From Lachnospiraceae bacterium (GTDB taxonomy: Bacteria; Bacillota; Clostridia; Lachnospirales; Lachnospiraceae): a stretch of DNA of 57,127 nucleotides. Under the pieces are notes generated by a model that was given only the letters and a program-made list of their open reading frames with translations, did no database searches and was not told the origin of the DNA. Below, piece by piece: positions 1 through 9,205 of the stretch. The position numbers and the translations under genes were made by a program. Each line of letters starts with the position of its first letter. The stretch's first letter is position 1. The DNA is taken from positions 1 to 57,127 of the forward strand of contig JAHZHB010000024.1 of the NCBI GenBank assembly GCA_019420465.1, read 5' to 3'.

Positions 1-520
1 TGACACGGCGGATCGCACCGTTTTTATGTTTGATGCTGTAGATGGTCTTGATGCAGTCCAGAATATATTCGATCGGATTGTTGACCGGATCTTCACCAGC
101 CTCGATCGCCAGACGCTTGTGCCCCATATCCTGCAGAGCGATGACTTCCTTTGCGACCTCTTCCTGTGTGAGTTTTTTTCTCGCAATGTGTTTGTTTTTC
201 ATATGATACGGACAGTATACACAGCCATTGACGCAGTAATTGGACAGATACAATGGAGCAAACAGTACGATTCTGTTGCCATAAAAATCTTTTTTGATCT
301 GCTCAGCCAGAGCATACATTTTTTGTATTCTGTCCTCATCTTCACAGGCCAGGAGGACAGAGGCTTCTCTGTGGTTCAGACCTTTTCGTTCTTCTGCTTT
401 TTTCAGGATCTGATCGATCAGTTCCAGATTATCCTTATTGGCATCGGCATAGGCCAGTGTTTCCTGTATTTCTTCATCGGAAATAAATTCTTCTGCTTTC
501 ATTGATTTCGGATCGTACAT
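1..520 (-). CDS. hydG: [FeFe] hydrogenase H-cluster maturase HydG (5' part only)
   Basis: Partial gene: the first 173 codons are present and the rest lies beyond the left edge. HydG is a radical SAM tyrosine lyase that supplies the CO and cyanide ligands of the [FeFe]-hydrogenase H-cluster. The translation starts MYDPKSMKAEEFISDEEI and carries the SAM cluster motif CX3CX2C in LSNYCVNGCVYCPYH, followed by HKRLAIEAGEDPVNNP, both characteristic of HydG rather than ThiH. The start at 520 follows GGAGGAAAAAACG. The small TM1266-family gene lies 18 nt upstream on the same strand, so the two probably form an operon for hydrogenase maturation. Family recognition is strong; the end cannot be seen. Confidence 0.95.
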   Translation of the reverse strand, partial: MYDPKSMKAEEFISDEEIQETLAYADANKDNLELIDQILKKAEERKGLNHREASVLLACEDEDRIQKMYALAEQIKKDFYGNRIVLFAPLYLSNYCVNGCVYCPYHMKNKHIARKKLTQEEVAKEVIALQDMGHKRLAIEAGEDPVNNPIEYILDCIKTIYSIKHKNGAIRRV

Positions 521-538
521 CGTTTTTTCCTCCTGCTT

Positions 539-793
539 TCACGCTTTGTTTTCTGCCGCATAGATGGTTTTCGCCGAGATTCCGCTGAGTCTGCCGATCT
601 TGCCGGACAGGGCGCTGATCTTGTCCTGCGGGGCATCCATGGCGATGCTGATGATATTGACTTTTTTCTTCTGGTACGGCACACCCATGCGTCCGATGAT
701 ATACTCTCTGTATTCGTGCAGCAGGTGATTGAGTTCATCTACTGCATCCGGTTTTTCCACGATAATGCCGATCAGGGCAATTCTCTCTTCCAT
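539..793 (-). CDS. TM1266-family iron-only hydrogenase system regulator
   Basis: 84-residue ACT-like protein (MEERIALIGIIVEKPDAV...) of the TM1266 family, which is found almost only beside [FeFe]-hydrogenase maturation genes and is presumed to regulate them. The full small domain is present, including YIIGRMGVPY and the SALSGKIGRLSGISAKTIYA tail typical of the family. An SD, GGAGAAC, precedes the ATG at 793. hydG follows after 18 nt. No DNA-binding domain is visible, so the regulatory role is inferred from family context only. A hairpin (GACCGT/ACGGTC around 828-852) lies in the leader upstream. Confidence 0.88.
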   Translation of the reverse strand: MEERIALIGIIVEKPDAVDELNHLLHEYREYIIGRMGVPYQKKKVNIISIAMDAPQDKISALSGKIGRLSGISAKTIYAAENKA

Positions 794-1031
794 TTTTTGT
801 TCTCCTTATATTTTGACATGAAGAAAGACCGTCCATGGTAAAGGTACGGTCAGTAAGATTCTTTCGGTACACTGCCGTATCTTCCATCGCAATTATATTT
901 TGATGTCAGAGACAGATCTTTTTATTCGATCCGGATTGCCCGTCACAAAAGTTTTCGGGAAATGCGAATCTATATAGGGATATTATATGTCGATTATGAC
1001 TGGTTGTCACTGGATGAGATTGACAAGATTT

Positions 1032-2360
1032 TCACACGGATTGTGGCAGAACGACGTTTTTCGTTCTGCATGACATCTTATACTTGACTAACTGTTTTTG
1101 GACGGACGGAAGCGGATGGCCTGCCACAGCTTTTACTGTGATCTCTTCACTTTCACTTGCCGGCAGAAGCACTGCCATAAAACGGCGCACGACCATATCG
1201 TAGATTTTTCTTTCGTCCGCACTCATATCCTCCAGCCGCACATACTGTTCTGTCGGAATGATCGCATGGTGATCGGAAACCTTTGCATTATCCACAAAGG
1301 ATCTGTCCGCCAGAAACTTCTGTCTCGACAGCTTTGCCGCCAGCTTTTTGTACGGCCCCACGGCACAGGCAGCCAGACGTTCGCCCAGTGTTCCCACCAT
1401 ATCTGTCGTCAGGTAGCGGGAATCCGTACGGGGATACGTCAGCACCTTATGCTGTTCGTACAGACGCTGCATCAGATTCAGCGTCTCTTTTGCCGAAAAT
1501 CCGTATTTTGCATTGGCTTCCCGCTGCAGGGTCGTCAGATCATACAGTGCCGGTGCATGGCTTTTTTTCATCTTACGGGATGTCTCCGTAATTTCCAGTT
1601 TCTGTCCTTTGCAGGCTGTATAGAATTTCTCCGCCTTTTCCTTTTCAAAGGTGCGACCACTCCCGGATTTTTCTTCGTTCCAGGAGAAAGTAACGCCCTC
1701 TGCGACAGCTTTCAGACCGTAGTATGTCTTCGGTTTGAATTCCCGGATCTCCTTTTCTCTGGCAGCAATGATCGCCAGTGTCGGTGTCTGTACACGACCA
1801 CAGGACAGCTGGGCATTGTATTTGCAGGTCAGCGCTCTGGTCGCATTGATGCCCACCAGCCAGTCGGCTTCGGCACGGGCAACGGCTGCACGGTACAGCG
1901 GATAATACTCTTTTCCCGGTTTCAGGTGAGAAAATTCCTCGCGTATCGCCTTATCGGTAACAGAAGAGATCCACAGTCTCTGTACCGGCTTGTGATTGTC
2001 TGCTTTATCCAGAATCCAGCGGGCTACAAGCTCGCCTTCCCTTCCGGCATCTGTCGCTATAATGATATCGGATACATCTTTTCTGTAGATCTGTTCACGG
2101 ACAGCTTTATACTGTCCCGCGGTCTGACGGATCACGACAAGCTTCCACTCATCCGGCAGGATAGGCAGCGTATCCATCTCCCATTTCTGGTACTGTTTGC
2201 CATATTCCTCCGGATCTGCCAGCGTCACCAGATGACCAAGCGCCCAGGTCACGATATACTGTGCGCCCTCCATATACGAATTCGTCTTTTTAGAACACCC
2301 AAGCACCCGGGCAATATCACGGGCTACGGAAGGTTTTTCTGCGATCACCAAATGTTTCAT
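1032..2360 (-). pseudogene. topB: DNA topoisomerase III, C-terminally truncated
   Basis: The N-terminal two thirds of a type IA topoisomerase III: LVIAEKPSVARDIA at the start, the Toprim acidic motif TDAGREGE near residue 105, and the catalytic-tyrosine motif LTYPRTDSRYL near residue 310. Full TopB proteins are about 650-730 residues; here homology stops near residue 416 (about position 1120) after EEITVKAVAG. The ORF then runs 28 residues through unrelated sequence to a stop at 1032. Part of domain I/IV and all C-terminal zinc or tail sequence is missing, so it is probably inactive. The start at 2360 overlaps the panE-like stop by ATGA; an in-frame ATG at 2366 is the alternative. The breakpoint lies next to a perfect 9-bp hairpin. 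Confidence 0.8.
1046..1069. repeat. Perfect 9-bp hairpin at the topB breakpoint
   Basis: GCAGAACGA at 1046-1054 and its exact reverse complement TCGTTCTGC at 1061-1069 are separated by 6 nt. Neither strand has a T-tract beside it, so it is not a typical terminator. It sits inside the non-homologous 3' tail of the truncated topB ORF and may mark the rearrangement junction. Confidence 0.6.
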
Positions 2361-3268
2361 TTCCATCCTGCCTCTATTTCTTTCACTCTGTCATATAAAA
2401 ATTCATTCACCGGGACTAAAAGATCCTGTTCTTTTGCCCTGCGGATCACCGTTCCTGCAAACATCTCAATCTCCGAAGGACGATGCGCTACACTGTCCTG
2501 CTGCATGGACGGGATACCATCCGGGGACAGGGTTTTCAGAATATTTACGTAAGTGTTCAGATCCTTTTCTGTCAATGCAATACCCTCACTGTTCGCCAGC
2601 GCAATAACTTCACGCATAGCAGAGATCATCGTGCGGTTGGCCTCTCCCTTTGACAGACAGCCGCTGTATGTTGTATCAAATGCCATACAGCACTGGTTGA
2701 TTCCGACGTTCAGCATAAATTTGCTCCACAGACGGTACATGATATCTTCCTCGCGCACATACGGCATGGAGATTTCTTTGAAATACGCTTCCACAGCATC
2801 GACATTTTCCTTCTGGCTATTATAGCGAGCACCGATATGCAGCTCACCTATCTGTGTGAACTTAAGCTCTTCACCGGCTTTCATGGCATCCATACCCTGC
2901 GCTACGGTATAGATCATACGCTCCATGCCGTAAGCTTTGGCGATAATCTCCTCGCTGTCGATACCATTCATCACAGACATGATGATCGTATCCTTACCGA
3001 TACAGCGTTTCATATCTTCGATGGCAGATGCAAGTCCATTATATTTTACAGCTACCATAACAAGATCAGCCTCTTTTGCCGTCGCACAGTCCTGTATAGG
3101 CATCTTATACGGCTTTCCGTTTTTATAAAATGTTCTGTCTTTATACTTTGCCACACGCTCGGCGTTCATGATAAATTCCACCGGATGTCCCGCATCCATA
3201 CTCTGTGTACCGTACAGAATGCCAAGCGCACCCATACCGATGATCGCTACTTTTTCTATCTTTTTCAT
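2357..3268 (-). CDS. panE: 2-dehydropantoate 2-reductase family protein (ketopantoate reductase)
   Basis: NADPH-dependent reductase family of pantothenate synthesis (ketopantoate to pantoate). The N-terminal Rossmann motif is VAIIGMGALGILYG; the middle contains VMNGIDSEE and the conserved catalytic-region Lys/Asn context RLWSKFMLNVGINQ, and the C-terminal domain has the usual PSMQQDSVAHRPSEIEMFAG block. Length 303 residues is normal. I chose the ATG at 3268 because the Rossmann fold begins right after it and an AGAGGA lies 11 nt upstream; an upstream in-frame start at 3313 would add 15 residues with no homology. The family contains paralogues not devoted to pantothenate, so the exact substrate is less sure. 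It overlaps topB by 4 nt. Confidence 0.85.
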   Translation of the reverse strand: MKKIEKVAIIGMGALGILYGTQSMDAGHPVEFIMNAERVAKYKDRTFYKNGKPYKMPIQDCATAKEADLVMVAVKYNGLASAIEDMKRCIGKDTIIMSVMNGIDSEEIIAKAYGMERMIYTVAQGMDAMKAGEELKFTQIGELHIGARYNSQKENVDAVEAYFKEISMPYVREEDIMYRLWSKFMLNVGINQCCMAFDTTYSGCLSKGEANRTMISAMREVIALANSEGIALTEKDLNTYVNILKTLSPDGIPSMQQDSVAHRPSEIEMFAGTVIRRAKEQDLLVPVNEFLYDRVKEIEAGWK

Positions 3269-3450
3269 TATAATCTGTGTCCTCTCATTTTCATGCAATT
3301 TTTCAAAATCCATGTAACATCATATCATACCTGTCTGGATATGGCCATTTTTCTGCACGAAAAAACAGATCCGGCATCTGTCTTCTGTAAAGCAAATGTG
3401 TAAAATGAACAATAAAAGCTCTGCTGCCCGACAGTTTCTTCCATATGTAA

Positions 3451-3520
3451 AGAAAAAAAGATATACGTTTGACATTCGCTTCGATAAAACGAGTGCTCTT
3501 TACGTATATCTTCTTTTATA
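3451..3520 (-). terminator. Long-stem terminator after the vanY-like gene
   Basis: Arms 3451-3470 and 3504-3520 pair through AGATATACGT/ACGTATATCT, with an inner hairpin (CATTCG/CGAGTG) in the loop. Read on the minus strand the right arm ends in TTTTTTTCTTT, which fits an intrinsic terminator 29 nt after the stop of the carboxypeptidase gene. I see nothing else in 3269-3548. Confidence 0.65.
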
Positions 3521-3548
3521 TTCTTCTCAACAGTCCATCCTGCTTATT

Positions 3549-4502
3549 TTATCGCTGCGCCAGATATTCCTCCAGACACAGTCCCTTCTCCTGCATTTCG
3601 GCTGCAGCCTCCTTGCCGACATACCGGTAATGCCATGGCTCGTTGCTGATACCTGTAATATCCACCTTATCAGAAGGATATCTCTTGATAAAACCATATT
3701 TGTAAGCATTGGCTGCCAGCCAGCCATACACCTTGTCCTTAGATTCCTGAGATTTATTCTCGGGATTGATATCCACACTCAGTCCCAGCTGATGCTCGCT
3801 CGTGCCGGGTATGGCTACATATTCCTCGGCTTTCTTCTTTGCTTCTTCGGCAGTGCTGCCCTCATTCTCATACTGTTTGATCCGGTCATCCATGATCTGC
3901 TGCTGTTCTTCCTGCGTGCGGTAGCCCTCACGGACATACAGCTGCAGCCCGGAGGCCCTTGCCGCATCAAACATAGCCTGCAGATTCGGATAGATCCTGG
4001 AATCTACTTTCTGGCCGTTCGATAACTCAGTGAACGTGATCTCATAGTTATCCGGGATTGGATTGTCCTTATTCACCAAAAGCAGCGCCCAGTCATTATC
4101 GGAAGTGGTCATATTCTGGTCAGTCTGACTCTGCGTGCTTTCCTCTGTTGCAAGACTGCTCGGATTTTCCTCATCCGTCAATGAGTTTTCGGTCGTTTCT
4201 GAGCTTTCGTCTATACCTTCAGCCTGCAAAGTATCCGCTGTACTGCCTTGTGTATCAGCACTGCCTATTGTGCTGTTATCCGTACTGCTGCCATCTCCGG
4301 AAGCTGAACTTTCTTTTGCACTGCTCTGTTCTGTACCGACCTGATTCAGCTGCCCCAGCAACGTCATACCCTTCTGTGCTGCCGGTATCGCAAAGCGCCA
4401 GATCAGGACCAGACTCAGGATCACGATCAGTGTCAGTATGATGTTCCTAAAAATTGCACGGTTTCTACGTCTCTTGCGGCTCATCTTTTTTCGTTTTGCC
4501 AC
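3549..4502 (-). CDS. D-alanyl-D-alanine carboxypeptidase, VanY/peptidase M15B family, membrane anchored
   Basis: Peptidoglycan DD- or LD-carboxypeptidase. A basic N-terminus (KRKKMSRKRRRNR) precedes one membrane helix at about residues 17-40, then a Ser/Thr/Glu-rich linker of roughly 100 residues, then the M15 domain. The zinc motifs are visible: SEHQLGLSVDI (SxHxxGxAxD type) and EPWHYRYVG near the C-terminus, plus REGYRTQEEQQ. The start is GTG at 4502, supported by AAGGAG 6 nt upstream. The single helix and linker place the catalytic domain outside the membrane in the cell wall. It is a single gene with its own terminator. No van resistance genes are nearby, so a general cell-wall role is more likely than vancomycin resistance. 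Confidence 0.9.
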   Translation of the reverse strand: MAKRKKMSRKRRRNRAIFRNIILTLIVILSLVLIWRFAIPAAQKGMTLLGQLNQVGTEQSSAKESSASGDGSSTDNSTIGSADTQGSTADTLQAEGIDESSETTENSLTDEENPSSLATEESTQSQTDQNMTTSDNDWALLLVNKDNPIPDNYEITFTELSNGQKVDSRIYPNLQAMFDAARASGLQLYVREGYRTQEEQQQIMDDRIKQYENEGSTAEEAKKKAEEYVAIPGTSEHQLGLSVDINPENKSQESKDKVYGWLAANAYKYGFIKRYPSDKVDITGISNEPWHYRYVGKEAAAEMQEKGLCLEEYLAQR

Positions 4503-4557
4503 GTTACTCTCCTTCTTTCGCTTTCGTATTCGTTTTTTCCAGTGTATATCAACGCTG

Positions 4558-4589
4558 CGCCAGCGGATCAGTTATTGATCCGCATGGCG
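4558..4589. repeat. 13-bp interrupted hairpin after hsdR
   Basis: CGCCA-GCGGATCA pairs with TGATCCGC-A-TGGCG across a 5-nt loop, with one bulged base. It lies between the hsdR stop (4710) and the vanY-like start. It has no U-tract in either direction, so it could be an RNA 3'-end structure or a factor-dependent terminator. The rest of 4503-4709 shows nothing I can name. Confidence 0.45.
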
Positions 4590-4709
4590 ATAAAATTCAT
4601 CACGCATAATCATACCGCATTTTTTACAGAAAAGACACAACTATTACTGGGTTTTAAGAAAATTTCAGCATTCTCTCAAAAACTCCCAATCATATTTGTT
4701 TTCCGATAC

Positions 4710-7700
4710 CTATGCCACAGCATTGGCATTAATGGAATCAATCACCTTTTTTATACCAAACCAGACGGTCAGATCCGTAAATACCTCTGTGACACTTCCC
4801 TGATCTGTAAAAGGTGTTTCCTGTAAAACAGACATGTCTTTTAACATACCATTCTGCACAATATATTCCACAATCTGATTTACAAAATAAATCTGTCGGT
4901 TATCCAGATCGGAATCCGTAAGGTATGCCGAAAATGCTTCCTTTGCAGCATTCATATCCAAGCCTACAATTTCACGGACAAATTCACCCAATGGTTTATT
5001 TCCCATTTCCTGCTCGTAGTCTTTCTTTGTCCCTACTTCGCTCCATAAGATTTCCTGCAACATTTTCACATCCGCTTCTGTCAGTGGGCGATTGGTTTTC
5101 AATTTTGCAATCGCTATATTGCTCTGATGCTGCCGGATATAGTATTCCGCTTTAGCCTTATAGTTTTTCAATTCATCCGTATCCAGCTCGGCTTCATGCC
5201 ACTCCATAGAAAGAAGATCATCTTCAAAATCTGTCATATATACTTTCTGAGTATTATCCGGTATATATTTCATCAGATTTCTGAGTTTTTCTCTCACGTT
5301 TTCAAATTCATTGATACCAGCCGTCTCTATATAGTCCGAATGCAATATTTTTTCTATCAATTCCCGCTGTGCCTGAATTTCCGGTATATTTGCCACAGAA
5401 GCTATACCTTCCACTTTCCGCAGCAGATCTCTGCGGGCTTTTGTATATTTTTCTCCCAGCAAATATGCCAGTTCTATGCCGTAAAGCAAGGCATCAAACC
5501 GCACAGCTGTTACCTCATCTGCATCCGGCAAGATCAACGGTGCTACCTCTTCCCTTACAAGCAGAGTATCTGCATAAGTCAGGCTCTGATAATTTTTCTC
5601 AGAAGAATAAAGCTCCACATATTTCATATGCTGTTTAACAGCAAAATTGTCTCTTGGCAGTTCCTGCACTTTCTCAGACATCTGTTTTACCAGCATGTTT
5701 CGAAAAGCACAAAGCCTTTCTGTCTGAAAGTTCAGATCCTGTAATTTATAGGACATCTCGAACTGCAAATTAAAGATAGCGCCCTGCAATGCAATCGTAT
5801 TGGCTGTAGCTTTTCCCTGGTTTAACCGGAAGAATTCAAAATTTCCACAGAAGTCAAAGATATAAAATTTCTGCTTATCCTCGCCGTCCAGCAATCCCGG
5901 GCAGAGCCTCGTTCCCCGTCCGATCATCTGCCAGAATTTCGCCTTACTCATAACCTTTTTAAAGAATACCAGATTCACTACCTCCGGCACATCAATACCA
6001 GTGTCCAGCATATCTACTGAAATAGCAATCTGCGGCATCTTCTTTGCTTCAGCAAACTGATCGATTGCACTCTGCGCATAGGTCATATAATTATCAATCA
6101 CCATGGCAAAATCCGGCAGATGTGGATACTCCTTATGAAATACTTCGAGTATCTTTTCTGCATGTTTGTGATTCTTCGCAAAAATAATGGTTTTCCCTAT
6201 CTTTTGTCCATAGTCTACCTTGATACCATGCTGCATAACTATATGCAGTACCTGTCGAATCGTATCCTCATTAAACACCCATGTATTCAATTTTGCCGAA
6301 CTGATTGATTCCGGTACACTTCCATCTTCCTGCTCAAAAGTGTTTTCGTAAACCTCCTTATCTTCCTCAGAAAGTTCATCATAAACAATCCCCTGCTCAA
6401 TAAATTTCAGCTCGGATTCAACAGACATATAATCCACCAGATAACCGTCCTTAACTGCCTGCGCCAGATCATAACCGTAGGTTGGCACACCCTTTTCCAA
6501 TTCAAAAATATCATACGTATTTTTATCTATTTCATCTTTAGGTGTAGCCGTCAGTCCTACCAGAGGAGCATCAAAATACGTAAAAATATCTTTGTATTTA
6601 TTGTAAATCGAACGGTGTGCCTCATCACAGATAACAAGATCGAAATGGCCACACGTAAACAGTTTTCCCTGTTGATCGCTCACACTGTCGATGCAGTTCA
6701 TCATTGTCTGGTATGTAGAAAAGACACAATGCGATGTATACTTGTCCTTTTCCTCTACAAGATTTGTACACGACAGGTTCGGAAGCAGATTAACAAAACT
6801 TCTCTTAGCCTGTGTGACCAGAGAATTACGGTCTGCCAGAAACAAAATATTCTTCACCCATCCTGCATCCAGAAGTACCTTGCACAGAGCGATTACCGTT
6901 CTTGTTTTTCCAGAACCTGTTGCCATAACAAGCAATGCTTTTCGCCTGTTTTTCTCACCAAAGCTCTGGCATACCGCTTTCACTGCTGCTTCCTGATAAT
7001 ATCGTCCGGCAATATTCTTATCTACTGTAATGTGTGTAAGACTTGTCCGCATCCGCAGAAGATTAAACCATTTTTCCAGATCCCTTTTTGAATAAATCGT
7101 AGCACATTTTCTTTCCGGATACTGTCCATCCAGAATTCTCGTTTCGAAACCGTTGGTAAGAAAAATTACAGGTTTTCTTTTATACTGTTTTTCCAGAAGA
7201 TTGGCATATAACAACGCCTGTTGACGGCCTTTGGATACATCAATGCAAGTTCTTTTCGCTTCAATGATAGCCAATGGCTTATGGGCATCATCATACAAGA
7301 CATAATCCGCATAACCAGTTTCCGACTTATTTGGCATACCGGAAATCGGCATCTCATTCATCCAGTCTTTGCCTTCCGTCCATCCGGCTTCTGTCAGCAT
7401 GGCATCTATGTATAACTTTCTTGTTTTATATTCCGACAAATCCAGGGGCTTCGGAACATAGGTCTGCTGTTGTTCTTCTCTACGGGCAGTCAGCTGTTCC
7501 TTCAAAGCAGCATTTTCTTCCATCAGTTTTTTCAGATCCATCTGCTGTTTTGCCGACTTTTCCTGTTCTTTTTCGAGCTCTTCTTTTACTGCCTTTGCTC
7601 TTTCTTTTGACTCTCTGGCTTTCTCTACACGAGACAAAATAATATTTCTGTCAAAACCGTGTGTTTCCTGCATCGTCGTATAACAATGTGCAACAAAATC

Positions 7701-8057
7701 CAGATAAATATAGAGATTTTCCAGACAGAGCATAGCTTCGTCACGTCCCTGCTTTCTGGTGCCATGAGCTGCATTGTTTCCACATTTTCGAATATAATCC
7801 ATGCGCTTCCACAGATCTGCACCGACCAGCTGACGGTACTCTTCTGTATTCATCAGCGTCTGCAGGTTATCCTGATAGGGCATGGTCAGCGATGCATCCA
7901 CTGAATACATCCATTTCACAGCAAATTCCATCGCACGCCGACAATTCAAGATACTTGCCTGTGGATCAAGAAGAATGATTTTTTCCGCAGCAATCGCAAC
8001 ACCGGCGAAAGCTGAAAATCTTGGTTCTGCTTTCAGGTAATCGAAATTTGTGATCAT
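4710..8057 (-). CDS. hsdR: Type I restriction endonuclease subunit R
   Basis: The 1115-residue motor and nuclease subunit of a type I restriction-modification complex; it translocates and cuts unmodified DNA. Order of domains: a DUF4145-like N-terminal helical region (about 1-135), a charged coiled coil (about 145-200), a PD-(D/E)XK nuclease core (D251 in GYADYVLY, E266 and K268 in AIIEAKR), Walker A ATGSGKT at 379-385, DEAH box CDEAH near 478-481, TATP at 503-506, and the C-terminal helicase and EcoEI-type tail. SD GGGGAGG precedes the ATG at 8057, which overlaps the hsdS stop by ATGA, so R and S are translationally coupled. It is the last gene of the island operon. All catalytic motifs are intact. 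Confidence 0.95.
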   Translation of the reverse strand: MITNFDYLKAEPRFSAFAGVAIAAEKIILLDPQASILNCRRAMEFAVKWMYSVDASLTMPYQDNLQTLMNTEEYRQLVGADLWKRMDYIRKCGNNAAHGTRKQGRDEAMLCLENLYIYLDFVAHCYTTMQETHGFDRNIILSRVEKARESKERAKAVKEELEKEQEKSAKQQMDLKKLMEENAALKEQLTARREEQQQTYVPKPLDLSEYKTRKLYIDAMLTEAGWTEGKDWMNEMPISGMPNKSETGYADYVLYDDAHKPLAIIEAKRTCIDVSKGRQQALLYANLLEKQYKRKPVIFLTNGFETRILDGQYPERKCATIYSKRDLEKWFNLLRMRTSLTHITVDKNIAGRYYQEAAVKAVCQSFGEKNRRKALLVMATGSGKTRTVIALCKVLLDAGWVKNILFLADRNSLVTQAKRSFVNLLPNLSCTNLVEEKDKYTSHCVFSTYQTMMNCIDSVSDQQGKLFTCGHFDLVICDEAHRSIYNKYKDIFTYFDAPLVGLTATPKDEIDKNTYDIFELEKGVPTYGYDLAQAVKDGYLVDYMSVESELKFIEQGIVYDELSEEDKEVYENTFEQEDGSVPESISSAKLNTWVFNEDTIRQVLHIVMQHGIKVDYGQKIGKTIIFAKNHKHAEKILEVFHKEYPHLPDFAMVIDNYMTYAQSAIDQFAEAKKMPQIAISVDMLDTGIDVPEVVNLVFFKKVMSKAKFWQMIGRGTRLCPGLLDGEDKQKFYIFDFCGNFEFFRLNQGKATANTIALQGAIFNLQFEMSYKLQDLNFQTERLCAFRNMLVKQMSEKVQELPRDNFAVKQHMKYVELYSSEKNYQSLTYADTLLVREEVAPLILPDADEVTAVRFDALLYGIELAYLLGEKYTKARRDLLRKVEGIASVANIPEIQAQRELIEKILHSDYIETAGINEFENVREKLRNLMKYIPDNTQKVYMTDFEDDLLSMEWHEAELDTDELKNYKAKAEYYIRQHQSNIAIAKLKTNRPLTEADVKMLQEILWSEVGTKKDYEQEMGNKPLGEFVREIVGLDMNAAKEAFSAYLTDSDLDNRQIYFVNQIVEYIVQNGMLKDMSVLQETPFTDQGSVTEVFTDLTVWFGIKKVIDSINANAVA

Positions 8058-9178
8058 CGGATACCTCCCCTTTTGCTTATTTTTAATTTACTTTTATGCA
8101 TATTTTTCATTGCAACTTTTGATTTGTTGACTTGAGCTACAAAATCTAAATAAGTTTCCTGTTTATCTCTTGATGGCACAAGTATCTTCAAAGACTTAAT
8201 TGCATCAAAATTCAATCCAGCCTTTACAGCATTTTGATTTTTACTTTCAAACTGCCTCTTACCGCCAACTGTTTCCAGGAAATAAGAAACATAAAGTGGA
8301 TTAATTCTACTCTGATCCAAGCGAACTAAGGATAAATGCTGATTAATATAAGCTCCTACTTCCGCTATTTCTTTTCCAACAACTCCAGTCCTTCCCAAAT
8401 CAGCAGTTATGCTAATTAACAAATCGCCTTCCTTAACTTTTGTTCTTTCAGCTTCTTTATTATCTGGAGCCTTTATATACTGAACATCTTCAAGAGTAAT
8501 CTGATTATTCTTTACATTTTTTATGGTTATGAATAATTCATTTTCAGTATTTACAAAATATTTCGCCCATCCTCTTGAACCTGATGTTAAAAAATCTATA
8601 TATTCTTCAAGTTTATGTTCTTCCCACCCCATTGGGTTTATTACAGTATCTCCAAACAGCTCGACAAATCGGGCTTTAACAAGATTCTCTAACTGCGATA
8701 ACTCTTGTTTTCTTAAATCAAGCACCTTTTCAAGTTTTGATAAGATATTTGCAATATTATCTTGTTCATCTATTGATGGTATATCTAATTCTATTTTATT
8801 TAGTTCTTTTGCAGACAAATGCTTTACTGTCGCAAACGATGTTCTTTCTTCAATCTTTTTAAGACACTTTGATAAAAAAAATCTAATATACTCTCCGTTT
8901 GTCTCTCTCTTTGCGACCACTTTGCATACTCGCTGATTTAGTAAAGCGCCATCAACTTTCCACCGAGCAATATTAAACTCGCCATCCATTCCAATGAGTA
9001 AGTCTCCCTTTGAAAGTACATACTCCGCTGGATACTCACCACTATAATATGTTTCTGAAAATCCCCGCTTAACATCTCTGATTCTCACCAATTGTGGAAA
9101 AGAATTATCCTCAGAAAAGCATTCTGAATCAAATGCATATCCATATTGAACATCACATAAATCCATCAATTTTTTCAT
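8054..9178 (-). CDS. hsdS: Type I restriction-modification specificity subunit S (copy next to hsdR)
   Basis: 374-residue DNA-recognition subunit with two target recognition domains, each followed by a conserved helical spacer. The central spacer contains LENLVKARFVELFGD (around 162-176) and the C-terminal one contains FVAQVNKSKVAMKNM. The first domain begins MKKLMDLCDVQYGYAF and the second begins after INPMGWEEHKLEEYIDFLTSG. It differs from the second hsdS at 11677-12825 throughout both recognition domains, but the two share short identical DNA blocks in the spacers and leader. It lies immediately after a tyrosine recombinase and is coupled to hsdR. Base composition is more AT-rich than in hsdM or hsdR, as is usual for exchanged recognition domains. 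Confidence 0.93.
   Translation of the reverse strand: MKKLMDLCDVQYGYAFDSECFSEDNSFPQLVRIRDVKRGFSETYYSGEYPAEYVLSKGDLLIGMDGEFNIARWKVDGALLNQRVCKVVAKRETNGEYIRFFLSKCLKKIEERTSFATVKHLSAKELNKIELDIPSIDEQDNIANILSKLEKVLDLRKQELSQLENLVKARFVELFGDTVINPMGWEEHKLEEYIDFLTSGSRGWAKYFVNTENELFITIKNVKNNQITLEDVQYIKAPDNKEAERTKVKEGDLLISITADLGRTGVVGKEIAEVGAYINQHLSLVRLDQSRINPLYVSYFLETVGGKRQFESKNQNAVKAGLNFDAIKSLKILVPSRDKQETYLDFVAQVNKSKVAMKNMHKSKLKISKRGGIR
8111..8127. repeat. hsdS direct repeat, C-terminal spacer (copy 1)
   Basis: TGCAACTTTTGATTTGT is identical to 11743-11759 in the other hsdS and in the same orientation. It encodes the KSKVA part of the C-terminal conserved helix. Confidence 0.7.
8661..8679. repeat. hsdS direct repeat, central spacer (copy 1)
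   Basis: TCGACAAATCGGGCTTTAA (19 nt) is identical to 12293-12311 in the other hsdS, in the same orientation. It encodes the KARFVE part of the central spacer between the two recognition domains. Confidence 0.75.
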
Positions 9179-9187
9179 CTACAGTAT

Positions 9188-9205
9188 CCCCACAAATCTC
9201 AATTT
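9188..9205. repeat. hsdS leader direct repeat (copy 1)
   Basis: CCCCACAAATCTCAATTT (18 nt) is identical to 12856-12873. Each copy lies in the short leader just upstream of an hsdS start, here between the recombinase stop and hsdS. Confidence 0.75.

Noticed and set aside
857..1087. Plus-strand open frame downstream of the topB breakpoint as a gene
   Set aside because: No start codon near its beginning, no SD for the internal ATG at 962, and no family recognised; kept only as a possible remnant.
1098..2552. Long plus-strand open frame of 484 codons opposite topB
   Set aside because: It is the antisense of the topB coding sequence, with Cys/His-rich, low-plausibility content and no SD.
3549..4502. 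VanY-type gene as vancomycin resistance
   Set aside because: No vanHAX/vanRS-type genes nearby; the protein is a generic M15 carboxypeptidase with a membrane anchor.
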